Shown in pieces: positions 1 through 8,837 of a stretch of 27,940 nucleotides of DNA. The translations under genes were made by a program, and so were the position numbers. The first letter of the stretch is position 1; every line of letters starts with the position of its first letter. The stretch spans positions 1 through 27,940 of the IMG/VR virus record IMGVR_UViG_3300031787_000665, one strand, 5' to 3'. The DNA comes from a virus. The notes under the pieces were generated by a model. That model worked only from the letters and a program-made list of their open reading frames with translations. It did not search any database and was not told the origin of the DNA.

Positions 1-78
1 GCTGCGGAGTGCGAAGTACGCAATCCGGTCAAACGCTACCTGATCTGTAAGAAGATCAGTCGTCTGAGTCTTAGTCAT
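1..78 (-). CDS. Probable major capsid protein, N-terminal 26 codons only
   Basis: An open frame begins with ATG at 78 and runs off the left edge of the window, so only 26 residues are visible, starting MTKTQTTDLLTDQVAFDRIA. It lies directly downstream of the scaffold gene, where the major capsid protein normally sits in tailed phages. The opening, a short Thr-rich tail followed by DQVAFDRIAYFALRS, resembles the starts of actinophage capsid proteins as I remember them. The upstream GGGAGAAAG is a rather distant ribosome binding site, with a closer AGG just before the ATG. The call rests mainly on position; another head protein cannot be excluded from 26 residues. Confidence 0.5.
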   Translation of the reverse strand, partial: MTKTQTTDLLTDQVAFDRIAYFALRS

Positions 79-94
79 TACCTGTTATTTCTTT

Positions 95-112
95 CTCCCG
101 ACAGGACGGGAG
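95..112 (-). other. Short intergenic hairpin before the capsid gene
   Basis: Perfect inverted repeat CTCCCG-TCCTGT-CGGGAG (6-bp stem, 6-base loop) between the scaffold stop at 122 and the capsid start at 78. It is followed by an A-rich stretch rather than a T-tract, so it is not a classical terminator. It could tune scaffold-to-capsid expression or mRNA stability. Confidence 0.4.
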
Positions 113-121
113 TCCCGCGGG

Positions 122-577
122 CTAGAGGTTTTCTGCTTCTTGCCTTGCTTGGGCCAAGAGAGTCATAACCTCGTCCTGCGAGCGAGCGTTGTTGATGCGA
201 GCGGCCCAGTCGACCGGAGGTTCGCTAGTCTGACCCGCCCTCTGTGCCTTCTGCAGTCTGTTCCAGGCGTTCTGTTCGGCCTGGACTTCCGGCTGCTTCT
301 GCTGAGATTGGATGAGATTTGCTTCTTCCAGCGCTGCCCGAATTGCTTCGGGTGTGAAGTCACCGTCGTAGCCCTTGATGAAGTACTTCGAAGCCGGGTG
401 GTCCATCGGGACTCCCGCCTTTACGAAGGCCAACTCTTTCTTGGCTGCTTCGGCTTCGGCTGCTGCTTGGCGCAGTGCCTTGACCTCTTCTTCCAGTTTT
501 CTCAGATGCGAGCGAACTGGATTCTTGGCTGACTGATCAACTGTCTCGTCTTCGAACGTGTCATCGACTTCCGACAT
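122..577 (-). CDS. Prohead scaffold protein (probable)
   Basis: The 151-aa protein has an acidic N-terminus (residues 1-15), an Ala/Glu/Lys heptad-type coiled coil at about 22-50 (KLEEEVKALRQAAAEAEAAK), a central segment GVPMDHPASKYFIKGYDGDF and a Gln/Ala-rich helical C-terminus. This small, charged, helical layout directly before the capsid gene is typical of scaffold proteins, which guide procapsid assembly and then leave. The start at 577 is preferred over an open frame reaching 634, because a strong AAGGAG lies 7 bases upstream of the 577 ATG. A promoter-like sequence at 694-722 precedes it, which would allow extra transcription of scaffold and capsid. No protease is visible in the window. 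Confidence 0.68.
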   Translation of the reverse strand: MSEVDDTFEDETVDQSAKNPVRSHLRKLEEEVKALRQAAAEAEAAKKELAFVKAGVPMDHPASKYFIKGYDGDFTPEAIRAALEEANLIQSQQKQPEVQAEQNAWNRLQKAQRAGQTSEPPVDWAARINNARSQDEVMTLLAQARQEAENL

Positions 578-693
578 GACCCACTCCTTCTGCCCACTCC
601 ACAGACGGAGGTCCTGTGAAGGCTGCAATCTCACCCTTGTGAACTGCTAAAGGCGGGGATTCTCTAGCAGGCTCCCTGTTCGGGATTGATTAG

Positions 694-722
694 ATGTTAT
701 GTACAAATAGTCCTTGCGTCAA
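694..722 (-). promoter_or_regulatory. Promoter-like sequence upstream of scaffold and capsid
   Basis: On the minus strand TTGACG (722-717) and TAACAT (699-694) are separated by exactly 17 bases, a good match to the vegetative -35/-10 pattern (TTGACA, TANNNT). It lies in the only sizeable gap of the late block (635-726), 117 bases before the scaffold start. Inferred role: to boost the most abundant head proteins independently of read-through. Confidence 0.55.
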
Positions 723-726
723 GGAT

Positions 727-1767
727 CTACTGCGCCATGCCCACGCCGGTCTCGCGTGAATACGAAGTGGCACCGGTCGTTGCGGTGAATCCACCGCCAG
801 CCTGAAATTCAGACAAGCGTCGACGCTGGCGCTGTAGCAACTGCTGCTCTGCTGCCGTATCGAATCCGAGTGCGGCTCCGACCTTCTGCTCGGTGGTCAG
901 TGCCTCTTCGCCAGCCATCTCCTGGTACAGACCACCAAGCGCACCAGCCGTCTGGAACGCCTGTTGTGCAGCCTCAGCGGTTATGCCGCGCTCCACGAGT
1001 TGTTCAGCCGTCTGTGCGGTGAGAGTGAATCCTGCCTGCTCCTGGGCACGCGCTGCGATGCGGGCGGCCTGAGCCTCACGCTGGATCAATGGGGTAGCCC
1101 GAGTTGGGTCAAGGAAGTAGGCAGCCAACTGCCCCTCGCTCACGTTGTAGAGGCGCTGCATCTGCTGCTTGACAGCAGGATCTGCCTCGGCAACAGCACG
1201 GTATCCATCCTGGATGCGAGCCTGAAGTTCAGCGGGGGACACGTCGTTTTCGATTAGCGCCTGGAAGTCCTCCTGCTGGTCATAGAAGCCAGTTGGCATT
1301 CCGTTGGCGCGCATGAGATCGCGGTACTGCTGCTCCAACTGGATGTAGGTGTCGGGCGTCAGGGCGGGCAAGCCCTTTGCTGCACGGCGTGTGTTGGCTG
1401 CAAAGCGGGTCTTGTACTCCTGAGTGTCACGCAGTTCGTACAGGATTGCGTCAGCGTCCTCGATACCGCGGGTGACGAGATCACGCAGACGCGTCTCCAT
1501 ACCAGGCATGCCAGCACGCGCTAGGAATGCCGACAGGCGGGCGAATGCGTCCTCGTTGAATGAGGGGGCGGCAGGCGTAGTGTCGCCATCTCCGGTGTCG
1601 TCTGGTGTCAGGTCGACGCCATAGAGCGGATCTCCCCACGGGCGACCGTACTGGTCCGGCGGCTGGTTGCCACGACCACCTTGACCAGCAGTGTCTCCTG
1701 GCCCGGGAAAGAAAACCTCGTCCGGCCTCGTGATGCCACCAAAGAAGTCTGCCCTTACGTCACTCAT
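727..1767 (-). CDS. Conserved-type phage structural protein of unknown function (346 aa)
   Basis: The product is a soluble 346-aa protein. Residues 1-65 are Gly/Pro/Asp-rich and probably disordered. From about 70 to 315 the chain is mainly helical and Ala/Gln/Glu-rich, with a Tyr/Phe-containing core (YIQLEQQYRDLMRANGMPTG, FYDQQEDFQALIENDVSPAE). The C-terminus is Gly/Thr/Ser-rich. The ATG at 1767 overlaps the previous stop by 4 bases, giving tight translational coupling. It is the last of a run of large unknown proteins between portal and scaffold, so a virion role (internal or minor head protein) is likely. I recognise the general type from other environmental phages but no function. No catalytic motif or membrane segment is evident. 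Confidence 0.8.
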   Translation of the reverse strand: MSDVRADFFGGITRPDEVFFPGPGDTAGQGGRGNQPPDQYGRPWGDPLYGVDLTPDDTGDGDTTPAAPSFNEDAFARLSAFLARAGMPGMETRLRDLVTRGIEDADAILYELRDTQEYKTRFAANTRRAAKGLPALTPDTYIQLEQQYRDLMRANGMPTGFYDQQEDFQALIENDVSPAELQARIQDGYRAVAEADPAVKQQMQRLYNVSEGQLAAYFLDPTRATPLIQREAQAARIAARAQEQAGFTLTAQTAEQLVERGITAEAAQQAFQTAGALGGLYQEMAGEEALTTEQKVGAALGFDTAAEQQLLQRQRRRLSEFQAGGGFTATTGATSYSRETGVGMAQ

Positions 1768-2795
1768 CGCACCATCCCAAATGCTTTCTCAAGACTCATG
1801 ATCGTGTTGCGAACCTGGTCGTTGGCGTTCTTCGTGAAGCGCCAGTTGTAGCGCGGGTCTTGCTTGATGCGCTGAGCCCACGCGAGGCCGGACATCGGTC
1901 GGCCATCGGGACCAGCATCAAGAGCGGCGGCAAACAATTCGTTGTCCAGTGTCACTTCTTGTGGGTTCAGTTCCAGGACCTTGGTGGCAATTTCTTTGTA
2001 GGGCTCAAATATGTCCTCGACCGTGAAGTCCTGGTCAAGCAAATCCGACAGGTGGTTGTACTTGGCCTTTGCGTATTGCTTGGCCTTCTTGATGAGCAGA
2101 TCCGAGGTCTGGGTAACGCCGTCCATGACCTGGCCACCGAGGGCAGCCTGGATGCGATCATTGATATCAGCGGGTGAGTAGCCGTATGCCTTGAGTGTGC
2201 GGCGCAGTTTGTCACCCTCAGTGGTCGTGGTGGCCACGGCACCAGCGCCACGCTCGCCCACCTTGTTGTAGGCCAGGTACTTGATCTCAAGATCGCTGGC
2301 CTTGTTCTGCTCGGCATAGAGGGCCAGGTCGGCAACCTCAGTCTCAGTCAGTTCAAGATCACCAAGTGCGGCAGCAAGGGTACGGCGGCGCTCACCAAGA
2401 CGCGCCTGCTGGTCGACGGGCTTGAGAACGTCCCACTCGATCCGGGCTTGCTTTGTCTTGTTGTAGTAATCCGTCGCCTGCACGCGGCCAGTGAATGCAG
2501 CCTGGCCAGCCTCGCTAGTGAAGTCAAAGCCGTCCGGGTTCTTGGCCACCTCAAGGAACAAGTCGATGAGTTGGTTGCCAAACACTGAGCGTGCTTGCTG
2601 CTCACCCTCTGCACCGTCGATCATCCCCGCCAGTTGCGGGAACTGCTGACGGAAGTAAGTGCGCCAGTCCTCGGACGATCCGCCCAGGTAGCGCTTGTCG
2701 TATTCAGCACTGAGTTTCTTTCGGTTGGCGGCGGTGTTTGCCATCCCACGCGCGGTGAGTTGCTCAGTTACGTAGGTGTCTTTGGTTACTGCCAT
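1764..2795 (-). CDS. Putative virion-associated protein, unknown function (343 aa)
   Basis: The start at ATG 2795 (MAVTKDTYV) lies just after the previous stop at 2800, with AGGGA close upstream. A longer frame to 2978 would overlap the preceding gene by about 180 bases, and its extra N-terminus is Arg/Leu-rich shadow sequence. The 343-aa product is charged, helical and soluble, without membrane segments or Cys pairs. Notable blocks are EYDKRYLGGSSEDWRTYFRQ near the N-terminus and LRRTLKAYGYSPADINDRIQ in the middle. It belongs to the portal-to-scaffold run of unknown proteins, each coupled to the next by overlaps or tiny gaps, which suggests assembly into one virion substructure. Confidence 0.78.
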   Translation of the reverse strand: MAVTKDTYVTEQLTARGMANTAANRKKLSAEYDKRYLGGSSEDWRTYFRQQFPQLAGMIDGAEGEQQARSVFGNQLIDLFLEVAKNPDGFDFTSEAGQAAFTGRVQATDYYNKTKQARIEWDVLKPVDQQARLGERRRTLAAALGDLELTETEVADLALYAEQNKASDLEIKYLAYNKVGERGAGAVATTTTEGDKLRRTLKAYGYSPADINDRIQAALGGQVMDGVTQTSDLLIKKAKQYAKAKYNHLSDLLDQDFTVEDIFEPYKEIATKVLELNPQEVTLDNELFAAALDAGPDGRPMSGLAWAQRIKQDPRYNWRFTKNANDQVRNTIMSLEKAFGMVR

Positions 2796-2799
2796 GTCC

Positions 2800-3603
2800 C
2801 TAACCCGCCAGTGCGCGGAATGCCAAGTTGATTGCTTGTCCGACAGAGTACGCGGCACGCTCGCCAGGGGCAGCCTGCTGAGCCTGAGCCTGAGCAAGTA
2901 CGGACGTAGACGGAGCCGTAGTGCCCCTGCCAGAAGCGGCACGTTCGGCATTCTGGATGTACTTGATGGCTTGGTCAACCTCGGCCTTTGTCGGCATCCG
3001 GCCCAAGTTTGACAGCGACGCTTGTTTCATGTAGTAAGCAATGTCTTCTTTCGGGGTCACCTTGACAGTCGTTCCACTTGAGACCGCGCTGTACTTCATA
3101 AGTTCGGGCAACATCGCACGAATCGTTTTCTGATTCACATTGGAGTCACGCATGAAGCGGAGCATCGCCGCCATGTCGGTTTCGTTGAATCCACTCTTGC
3201 GAATGATGGACTCACTTACGTCGGCTGACCCGTAATAGCCGACACGCTTGAGTTGCTGCGCGAACAGCAGGCGCTCATCTGCGGTCAGGTTCATCAACTC
3301 GGTGTTGGCGGACTCTGTGTCCAACTCGTATACGGGCCTGGCTATGTACCCCTCTTCATCGAGGAGGGCTGGGCCATTGAAGAACACCGCACCGGGGAGA
3401 CTTTGTGGAAGAACCTTGATGGCTTTATTGTCCAGGTCCTGCTTGATTCTCGCGGCCCAAGTTCCGGTGGTCCTAAAACCATTTGCCTTACGCGTCGGAT
3501 AGTTCACTGCCTCTTCGTATGTGGGCAGCGTTGAGGGGAACTGGGACGGATCAACAGGAGTCTCACGGGTTGTGTTCGGCGGTGTAGTTGTATCTTCAGC
3601 CAT
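2800..3603 (-). CDS. Putative virion-associated protein, unknown function (267 aa)
   Basis: The start is ATG 3603, which shares one base with the preceding stop (TAATG). An open frame reaching 3639 merely overlaps the giant gene. The protein begins with a disordered Thr/Pro-rich segment (residues 1-35) and continues with a mixed region containing TWAARIKQDL and LTADERLLFAQQLKRVGYYG. A helical C-terminal part includes YYMKQASLSNLGRMPTKAEV, a short pattern I have seen near the end of other phage structural proteins, and an Ala/Gln-rich tail follows. No enzyme motif is visible. Position and coupling suggest it is made with the 1744-aa protein and works with it. Confidence 0.78.
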   Translation of the reverse strand: MAEDTTTPPNTTRETPVDPSQFPSTLPTYEEAVNYPTRKANGFRTTGTWAARIKQDLDNKAIKVLPQSLPGAVFFNGPALLDEEGYIARPVYELDTESANTELMNLTADERLLFAQQLKRVGYYGSADVSESIIRKSGFNETDMAAMLRFMRDSNVNQKTIRAMLPELMKYSAVSSGTTVKVTPKEDIAYYMKQASLSNLGRMPTKAEVDQAIKYIQNAERAASGRGTTAPSTSVLAQAQAQQAAPGERAAYSVGQAINLAFRALAG

Positions 3604-6600
3604 TACAGTTCCACTTCCTGGGACAAGAAACGCGACCAAATTCTATCAAATTCCGGCTCGACGCTGGAAAGTGACTCACCCAACTGGAATAGATAGTCGC
3701 GATATGGAGCGGCTTTCTTGCTCTTCAGACTTCGCGCACCGATGCGGGACAGGGCCTGTTTGCGTGCATCCAAGTACTGCTTCACAATTGGTGTGATCTT
3801 GTTGCTCTGCAGGCGGGGATCATCGATTGCATCTTGTAGTTCAAGAATGCTGTTCTCAAACTTGTTGGTAGTAAACACGGGTAGCGCCGGGAATCCGGGC
3901 ATCAACTCATTCAGGTAAGTCCGGTATGCCCTGAGAACCTCTTGCTGCTTCTCGCTGGGGTTGGCACCAAACATCTGGCGCATCTGTCGGTACTTGACCG
4001 AACCAATGCGCAATTGTGCAAGATCCACCAATTCGCGGTCGGTGAGCCGCTTGCGCTTGCCCTGGTTCAGTTGGCGCTCCCACACCGAAAAGTTGTACTC
4101 AGCACCCATCGGTGCGAAGTAGGCACCGACGTTGCGGTACTGCTCGATAATTCCCTTGTTGTTGCGCTCCCAGACGCCGAACTCCTCGGTCGCCTCAATA
4201 CCGTCGGCCAGCGCCTGGCTCTTGGACGAAACGTACAAAGCAAGGTCGTCGCCGTAGAGATCCAGAAAGCGGTCGATGGAGGTGTCGTAGTTCTCCTGCT
4301 GGAACCGGCGCAGTTCCTCCAGGAGTACGCCGACGTACTGGTCGCCAACCTTGGTCGGCACCTTCCATTCCTGCGTACCAGCGGATGGTCCGAGGAACTG
4401 GGACACAGCCCTCATCATCGTCATGATCCTGGCCTTCTGCTTGGCATCAGCAAAGAGTTCGATACGGCCACTCTCGGTGCTGAGGTCGTACTTCGGATTC
4501 ACCGACAGCGAGCGCATTGTCTCAAGGTACGTCTGTGCGAACTGGGTGGTCATGTCCTCGGTATTAGCGGTGAACACATCCTTGAGTTTGCGTATCGTTC
4601 CGGGGATCAAGGACGAACCAAGTTCACCAATCGTTGTTTCTCCGTACGGGAGGAACATCTCCTTCAGCGAGTCATAGTTGGGGGTGTCTGGAACAAACTG
4701 GCTGAGTCCGAACTGTGCATAGGGTCCGAGCGCTGGCATGAAGTTGATGCCCTGCGACAAGCGCCCGAGCGGGGCCGACAGAGGGGCATCGATACCAGTC
4801 ATCAACTTGCTCAGCGATCCCGACAGCGGGAACTGGAACTGAACCTCATTGGTTGTCGGGTCGCGGAAGAATACGCCGCGTCCATCTTGATCCGGATCGG
4901 CTTCCTCAAGTCCGGTGTAGACGCGACCAAACTTACGCACAAGGTGGATGTTGTGCTGCGCGCCAAGGGTCATGTAGGTGCCGAGAACTTCTTTCCATGC
5001 GTCGGCAAAGGGCATCACGATGCGCAGGGCATCCACAATGTTGTTGCGGTCCGATGCGTCGTACAGGAGTTCCTTCGTCTTGCTAATGCCCATGAACCGC
5101 GAGTAGTCGTCGAGTTCTCCAACCGTCAGGGTGCCGGTTACATTCTTGCGATTCGGCAGACCCTCGATGATCTTCGTGATCTTTGTTCCACCGGTGATCT
5201 TTGATTCACCGATGTACTGGGCAATGGTTTGACCCTGTTCTTTAGCCTTAGCAGAAATATCTTTGTACAGCCGAACGCCCTCGTCATACGACAGGCGATC
5301 TGCGTTCTCTGCGATTGTCTCGTAGTAGAAGCCACGGTAAGTAACCGACCGCTCCAACTTGCGTACAGCCGGGTCGTTCAGCAGATTGAACAACCAGTCC
5401 GTAAGGGCGCGAGGAACAGCAGTTGAGTATTCGCGCCAGTCTGCGTTTGGACCCTCGGTGAGGATTTGCTCCGCCGGAATCTTGACTGGCAGTCCGCGAC
5501 CAGTCAGTTGGTCGTATTCAAACTCGCGACGCTCCAACAAGCGCTTGGCCTTGATCGAAGCATTGCCTGCGTCGTAAGAACGCAACGCATGCTCCTCTTC
5601 AATCGGGACGATCGTGGCCAGTGGGCGCGATGAGGTGGACTCATCAATCTGGGTGATGATGCTGCGCTCTTCACCGATCTCCACCTTGTCGCCAACGTTC
5701 CACTTCTTCTTTGTTCCGGTCAGCGGGATTTCATCGAGGAAGATTGTTTTGGCTGCCTTGAAGTTTGGAACTGCGTCGTAGGCCAAGAGGAACTGAATCT
5801 CGGGGATTCCTCCAGTCAACTTCTGGATGTCGTCGTACCAGACCGAGGTGACGTAGCCCCTGAGCAGGCCACGGACCTCATCTTCCCTGCCACTCTCAAG
5901 CAAACGCTTGAGGTTGATTGACGCAGAGATGTCGGAGTACTGGGTGTTCTGCTTGCGGAACTCAATGCCGTCGAAGAACTTCTGCTCAAGGTTGCGCCAG
6001 GACTGGCTGTTGCGGTTCTTCAGAAGCCAGTCAACAACCTTATTTACGGAGTCGTCAGCGGAATCTCCCGCAGCGATAGAACGTGCGAGGATGCGAGTCG
6101 GCTCAAGGGACTGCTTCATCTGCAACTGTTCAATCATTCCGCGGGTCCATCGCCCGCCACCATCTGCTTTGCTGAATGTGGGGAACGAACCGGTGCGGGT
6201 CTTGTGCCGGAGTTGGTCGGTCACCGTCATGCCGACGCGCTGGCCGTTTGCACCAAGGCTGCGCAGCAACTGCTCGTGGACTTCGCTCGCTGCGGTTACG
6301 TCGTCGAGATCAACGCCGTCGTCGATTGGGTAGAAGATGGGGCGGTTGGTGCGCTTTGAGTGGGCTGCCGCGCGACGACGACCGCTCAGTGTGTTCGGGA
6401 ATTCGCGCCCAGCAACGCGCAGTTTGTCGCCATCCTGACCACCAATGATTGGCTGAATGACGCCTTTTCTCGTTTGTCGCGCAACTCCAAGTTGCGACAT
6501 GTCAACACCCGTGATGCTCCGGCCATACTTCATGTTCTTGCCCGGCAGCCCGAAAGCGATGGAAATGTAGTCAAGCGGGTTTAGGTTGAACATTGATGCC

Positions 6601-8837
6601 GGTCCACCCATTGCCATGCGGATCTGGGCGTCGATGCCGTTGCGCACGATGTAGCCAATGGTCGCCAAGTTGAGAGGCTTCCAGATTCGTGACTGGATAA
6701 AGTCCGCCAATTCGATTGGTGCGCGGGCACGACCGGTCAGGGTCTTGACAACTTCCTTGTACTCAAACGATTCCAGTTCTCGGTTGAGTTCGTCAATCTG
6801 CATAATCGCAGACCGCTTGTTCTCGCCCTGCATTGACTTGGCGCGCTCACGGAGTTCTTTAATCTGGCCCTTGAGTTGCTTTGCCTTTTCCGGGTCGCGG
6901 TAGCGAGTGACCTCGCGCAGTTCTCTTCGGCCAGCAATCGGAAGTTTCTTCAGACCCTTGACCTCTCCGTCCGCACCGGTCTTGGTCAGCAACTTGTTGA
7001 ACAGCGGATTGCGAGTGACGCGCCTGAGTTCGCGGACATCGGGGAGAACCTGAACGCGGTTTAGCAACTGGATCAAGTCGGTCGGGCTGGCGAACACAAC
7101 GTCGTCACCCATCTGCCCTGCGCGCTCAAGGAATTCGGCGTACACCTTTGAGTCGGCGCTGTGCGCAAGTTGATACATGACTGTCTTGAGCAGTCCGTTG
7201 TCAGTCTCGATTCCCTGTCTGTCGCTGAGGTACGACTTGACCTGATCGATATTGCTACGGGCGCGGCGGAGGATCTCGTTTGCCGCTTCCTCCACGACAC
7301 CGTTGGCAACCATGATCTCGCGCACTGCTTCCTGGTATGACTCATACGCGCGGAATCGCTCGGTCTGGGTACCACCGCTGGTGAATGCCAAGAGGGCTTT
7401 GTTGCCCCACTGATTGATCTTCTCGGTCTTGACTCCGGCACTGCGCATTGAGTTGGCCATGTTGCGCACGGCATCAACGTTGTCTGCGTCATCAAGACCG
7501 GTGACGATGATCGTGTTCCTCGGCATCTGCGTGAAGAAGCGCATGTTCTGGACCATCAACTTGGCAGGGTTGCGGTCAACCTTGTATCTGCCGATGTTTG
7601 AGTTGAGGGTGTTTTCACCAAGGGTGAAGGGCTTGGTCAGCGCAGCAATAACCTCATCTTCGGTCTTTGCTTTGGACAGGTCGTATGCCGTGTCTGTGCT
7701 GATCTTGTAGCCGAAGGTGTCCTTCATGATCTTGAAGGCGTCTTCTTCTTCGCTCAGGTCCTTGACCAGTTTCTTAGCCCAAGAGTTGGTGCGCATGAAG
7801 TTCACGAACTTCTCGCCATCCATAGTCGGACCAGTGATCGTCTTGGCCATTCCAGCCTGAGACTTCAGATTGCCGCTGATGTTGCGCATTGCCCCTCTCA
7901 CGCTTTCTGCATCTTCGGCACTGAGTAGCGGGACAAGGCCCCGCATTCCACCACCAGACTTGATTGCATCCATGATGTCGTCGCCGGTAGCAAGTGCGCG
8001 TGCAGCACCCGGAAGAACGCGGCCAGCCGTATAGATACTCTTGGAGATGATCTTTGTAGGGTCAGGTACTGCCATCATGACAATGGCGTCGATGACTCCA
8101 GATCCGTACTTGTAGGCCATTGACTGCTCGCCAAAGATGGAGGTAAGTGCGCGGCCTGCGGTGAACGCGTTTCCGTAGACGGTGCCGCGGAAAGCACGCG
8201 CACGCTTTGCCTGCTCCTCTCGGAGTGTCTGGCTCATAAAGAATCCGTCGCCCTGGTCGTCCGGATTGTCAAGCATTGTTGCCAGTGACGTTGACTCCCA
8301 CAACCCCATCAAGTCCATGTTCGAAGATCCAAAGATCATCGACAGTGAGTTCTGGACTGTTTCCGGGATGATGTCGAGAGTTGCCGTGGACCAGCGGATG
8401 GCTGGCTTGATGGCGGTGTCCATCACCTCGGTCGTGACTTGCCTAATCGGATCGAGCACATACTTGATTGCACCGCTAGCGCTCTTGGGGATGGTGTATT
8501 CGGCAACCTTGTTTGCCGTCTTGGCCATGTACCCAACAGCATCAAAGGCCCATCGCAAGGGTCCGGGCATATTGCCAACGGCGTTTACCTTCTGGTCGTA
8601 AGACTGCGCTTCTCGCTGTGCTGCATACTGCGCGGCAAGGTCAACAGCGTCGTCGGAAGCCTCAGCCTTAGCAAGAGCAACGACGGTTTCCGGAGCAAGC
8701 CACGGGCTGCGCTGAGCAATCTGCTGCGCGCGCTGTGCCTGCCAGTAGCCCATCGGTGTAACCGAAGCCATTGGCTTTGCAGAATCCGCAATGGCGACCT
8801 GCTCTTCAGTTGTGAACAGATTGTTCTTGTCGACCAT
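3603..8837 (-). CDS. Giant putative internal or ejected virion protein (1744 aa)
   Basis: The largest gene of the window starts at ATG 8837, sharing one base with the previous stop (TAATG). The N-terminal 330 residues contain several amphipathic or weakly hydrophobic stretches (around SGAIKYVLDPIRQVTTEVMD and YGSGVIDAIVMMAVPDPTKI). A charged coiled coil lies near residues 640-690 (KQLKGQIKELRERAK), and a moderately hydrophobic segment near 715-750 (WKPLNLATIGYIVRNGIDAQ). The C-terminal third is largely helical and charged. I see no convincing catalytic motif. Length, position two genes after the portal and membrane-active-looking segments recall ejected internal proteins such as gp16 of T7-like phages, or phage-borne large polyvalent proteins. 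This comparison is by layout only, not by recognised homology. Confidence 0.85.
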   Translation of the reverse strand: MVDKNNLFTTEEQVAIADSAKPMASVTPMGYWQAQRAQQIAQRSPWLAPETVVALAKAEASDDAVDLAAQYAAQREAQSYDQKVNAVGNMPGPLRWAFDAVGYMAKTANKVAEYTIPKSASGAIKYVLDPIRQVTTEVMDTAIKPAIRWSTATLDIIPETVQNSLSMIFGSSNMDLMGLWESTSLATMLDNPDDQGDGFFMSQTLREEQAKRARAFRGTVYGNAFTAGRALTSIFGEQSMAYKYGSGVIDAIVMMAVPDPTKIISKSIYTAGRVLPGAARALATGDDIMDAIKSGGGMRGLVPLLSAEDAESVRGAMRNISGNLKSQAGMAKTITGPTMDGEKFVNFMRTNSWAKKLVKDLSEEEDAFKIMKDTFGYKISTDTAYDLSKAKTEDEVIAALTKPFTLGENTLNSNIGRYKVDRNPAKLMVQNMRFFTQMPRNTIIVTGLDDADNVDAVRNMANSMRSAGVKTEKINQWGNKALLAFTSGGTQTERFRAYESYQEAVREIMVANGVVEEAANEILRRARSNIDQVKSYLSDRQGIETDNGLLKTVMYQLAHSADSKVYAEFLERAGQMGDDVVFASPTDLIQLLNRVQVLPDVRELRRVTRNPLFNKLLTKTGADGEVKGLKKLPIAGRRELREVTRYRDPEKAKQLKGQIKELRERAKSMQGENKRSAIMQIDELNRELESFEYKEVVKTLTGRARAPIELADFIQSRIWKPLNLATIGYIVRNGIDAQIRMAMGGPASMFNLNPLDYISIAFGLPGKNMKYGRSITGVDMSQLGVARQTRKGVIQPIIGGQDGDKLRVAGREFPNTLSGRRRAAAHSKRTNRPIFYPIDDGVDLDDVTAASEVHEQLLRSLGANGQRVGMTVTDQLRHKTRTGSFPTFSKADGGGRWTRGMIEQLQMKQSLEPTRILARSIAAGDSADDSVNKVVDWLLKNRNSQSWRNLEQKFFDGIEFRKQNTQYSDISASINLKRLLESGREDEVRGLLRGYVTSVWYDDIQKLTGGIPEIQFLLAYDAVPNFKAAKTIFLDEIPLTGTKKKWNVGDKVEIGEERSIITQIDESTSSRPLATIVPIEEEHALRSYDAGNASIKAKRLLERREFEYDQLTGRGLPVKIPAEQILTEGPNADWREYSTAVPRALTDWLFNLLNDPAVRKLERSVTYRGFYYETIAENADRLSYDEGVRLYKDISAKAKEQGQTIAQYIGESKITGGTKITKIIEGLPNRKNVTGTLTVGELDDYSRFMGISKTKELLYDASDRNNIVDALRIVMPFADAWKEVLGTYMTLGAQHNIHLVRKFGRVYTGLEEADPDQDGRGVFFRDPTTNEVQFQFPLSGSLSKLMTGIDAPLSAPLGRLSQGINFMPALGPYAQFGLSQFVPDTPNYDSLKEMFLPYGETTIGELGSSLIPGTIRKLKDVFTANTEDMTTQFAQTYLETMRSLSVNPKYDLSTESGRIELFADAKQKARIMTMMRAVSQFLGPSAGTQEWKVPTKVGDQYVGVLLEELRRFQQENYDTSIDRFLDLYGDDLALYVSSKSQALADGIEATEEFGVWERNNKGIIEQYRNVGAYFAPMGAEYNFSVWERQLNQGKRKRLTDRELVDLAQLRIGSVKYRQMRQMFGANPSEKQQEVLRAYRTYLNELMPGFPALPVFTTNKFENSILELQDAIDDPRLQSNKITPIVKQYLDARKQALSRIGARSLKSKKAAPYRDYLFQLGESLSSVEPEFDRIWSRFLSQEVEL

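Noticed and set aside
3942-5204. 420-codon open frame on the plus strand
   Set aside because: It is antisense to the 1744-aa gene, has no gene-like neighbours on that strand and reads as low-information sequence mirroring the codon bias of the real gene.
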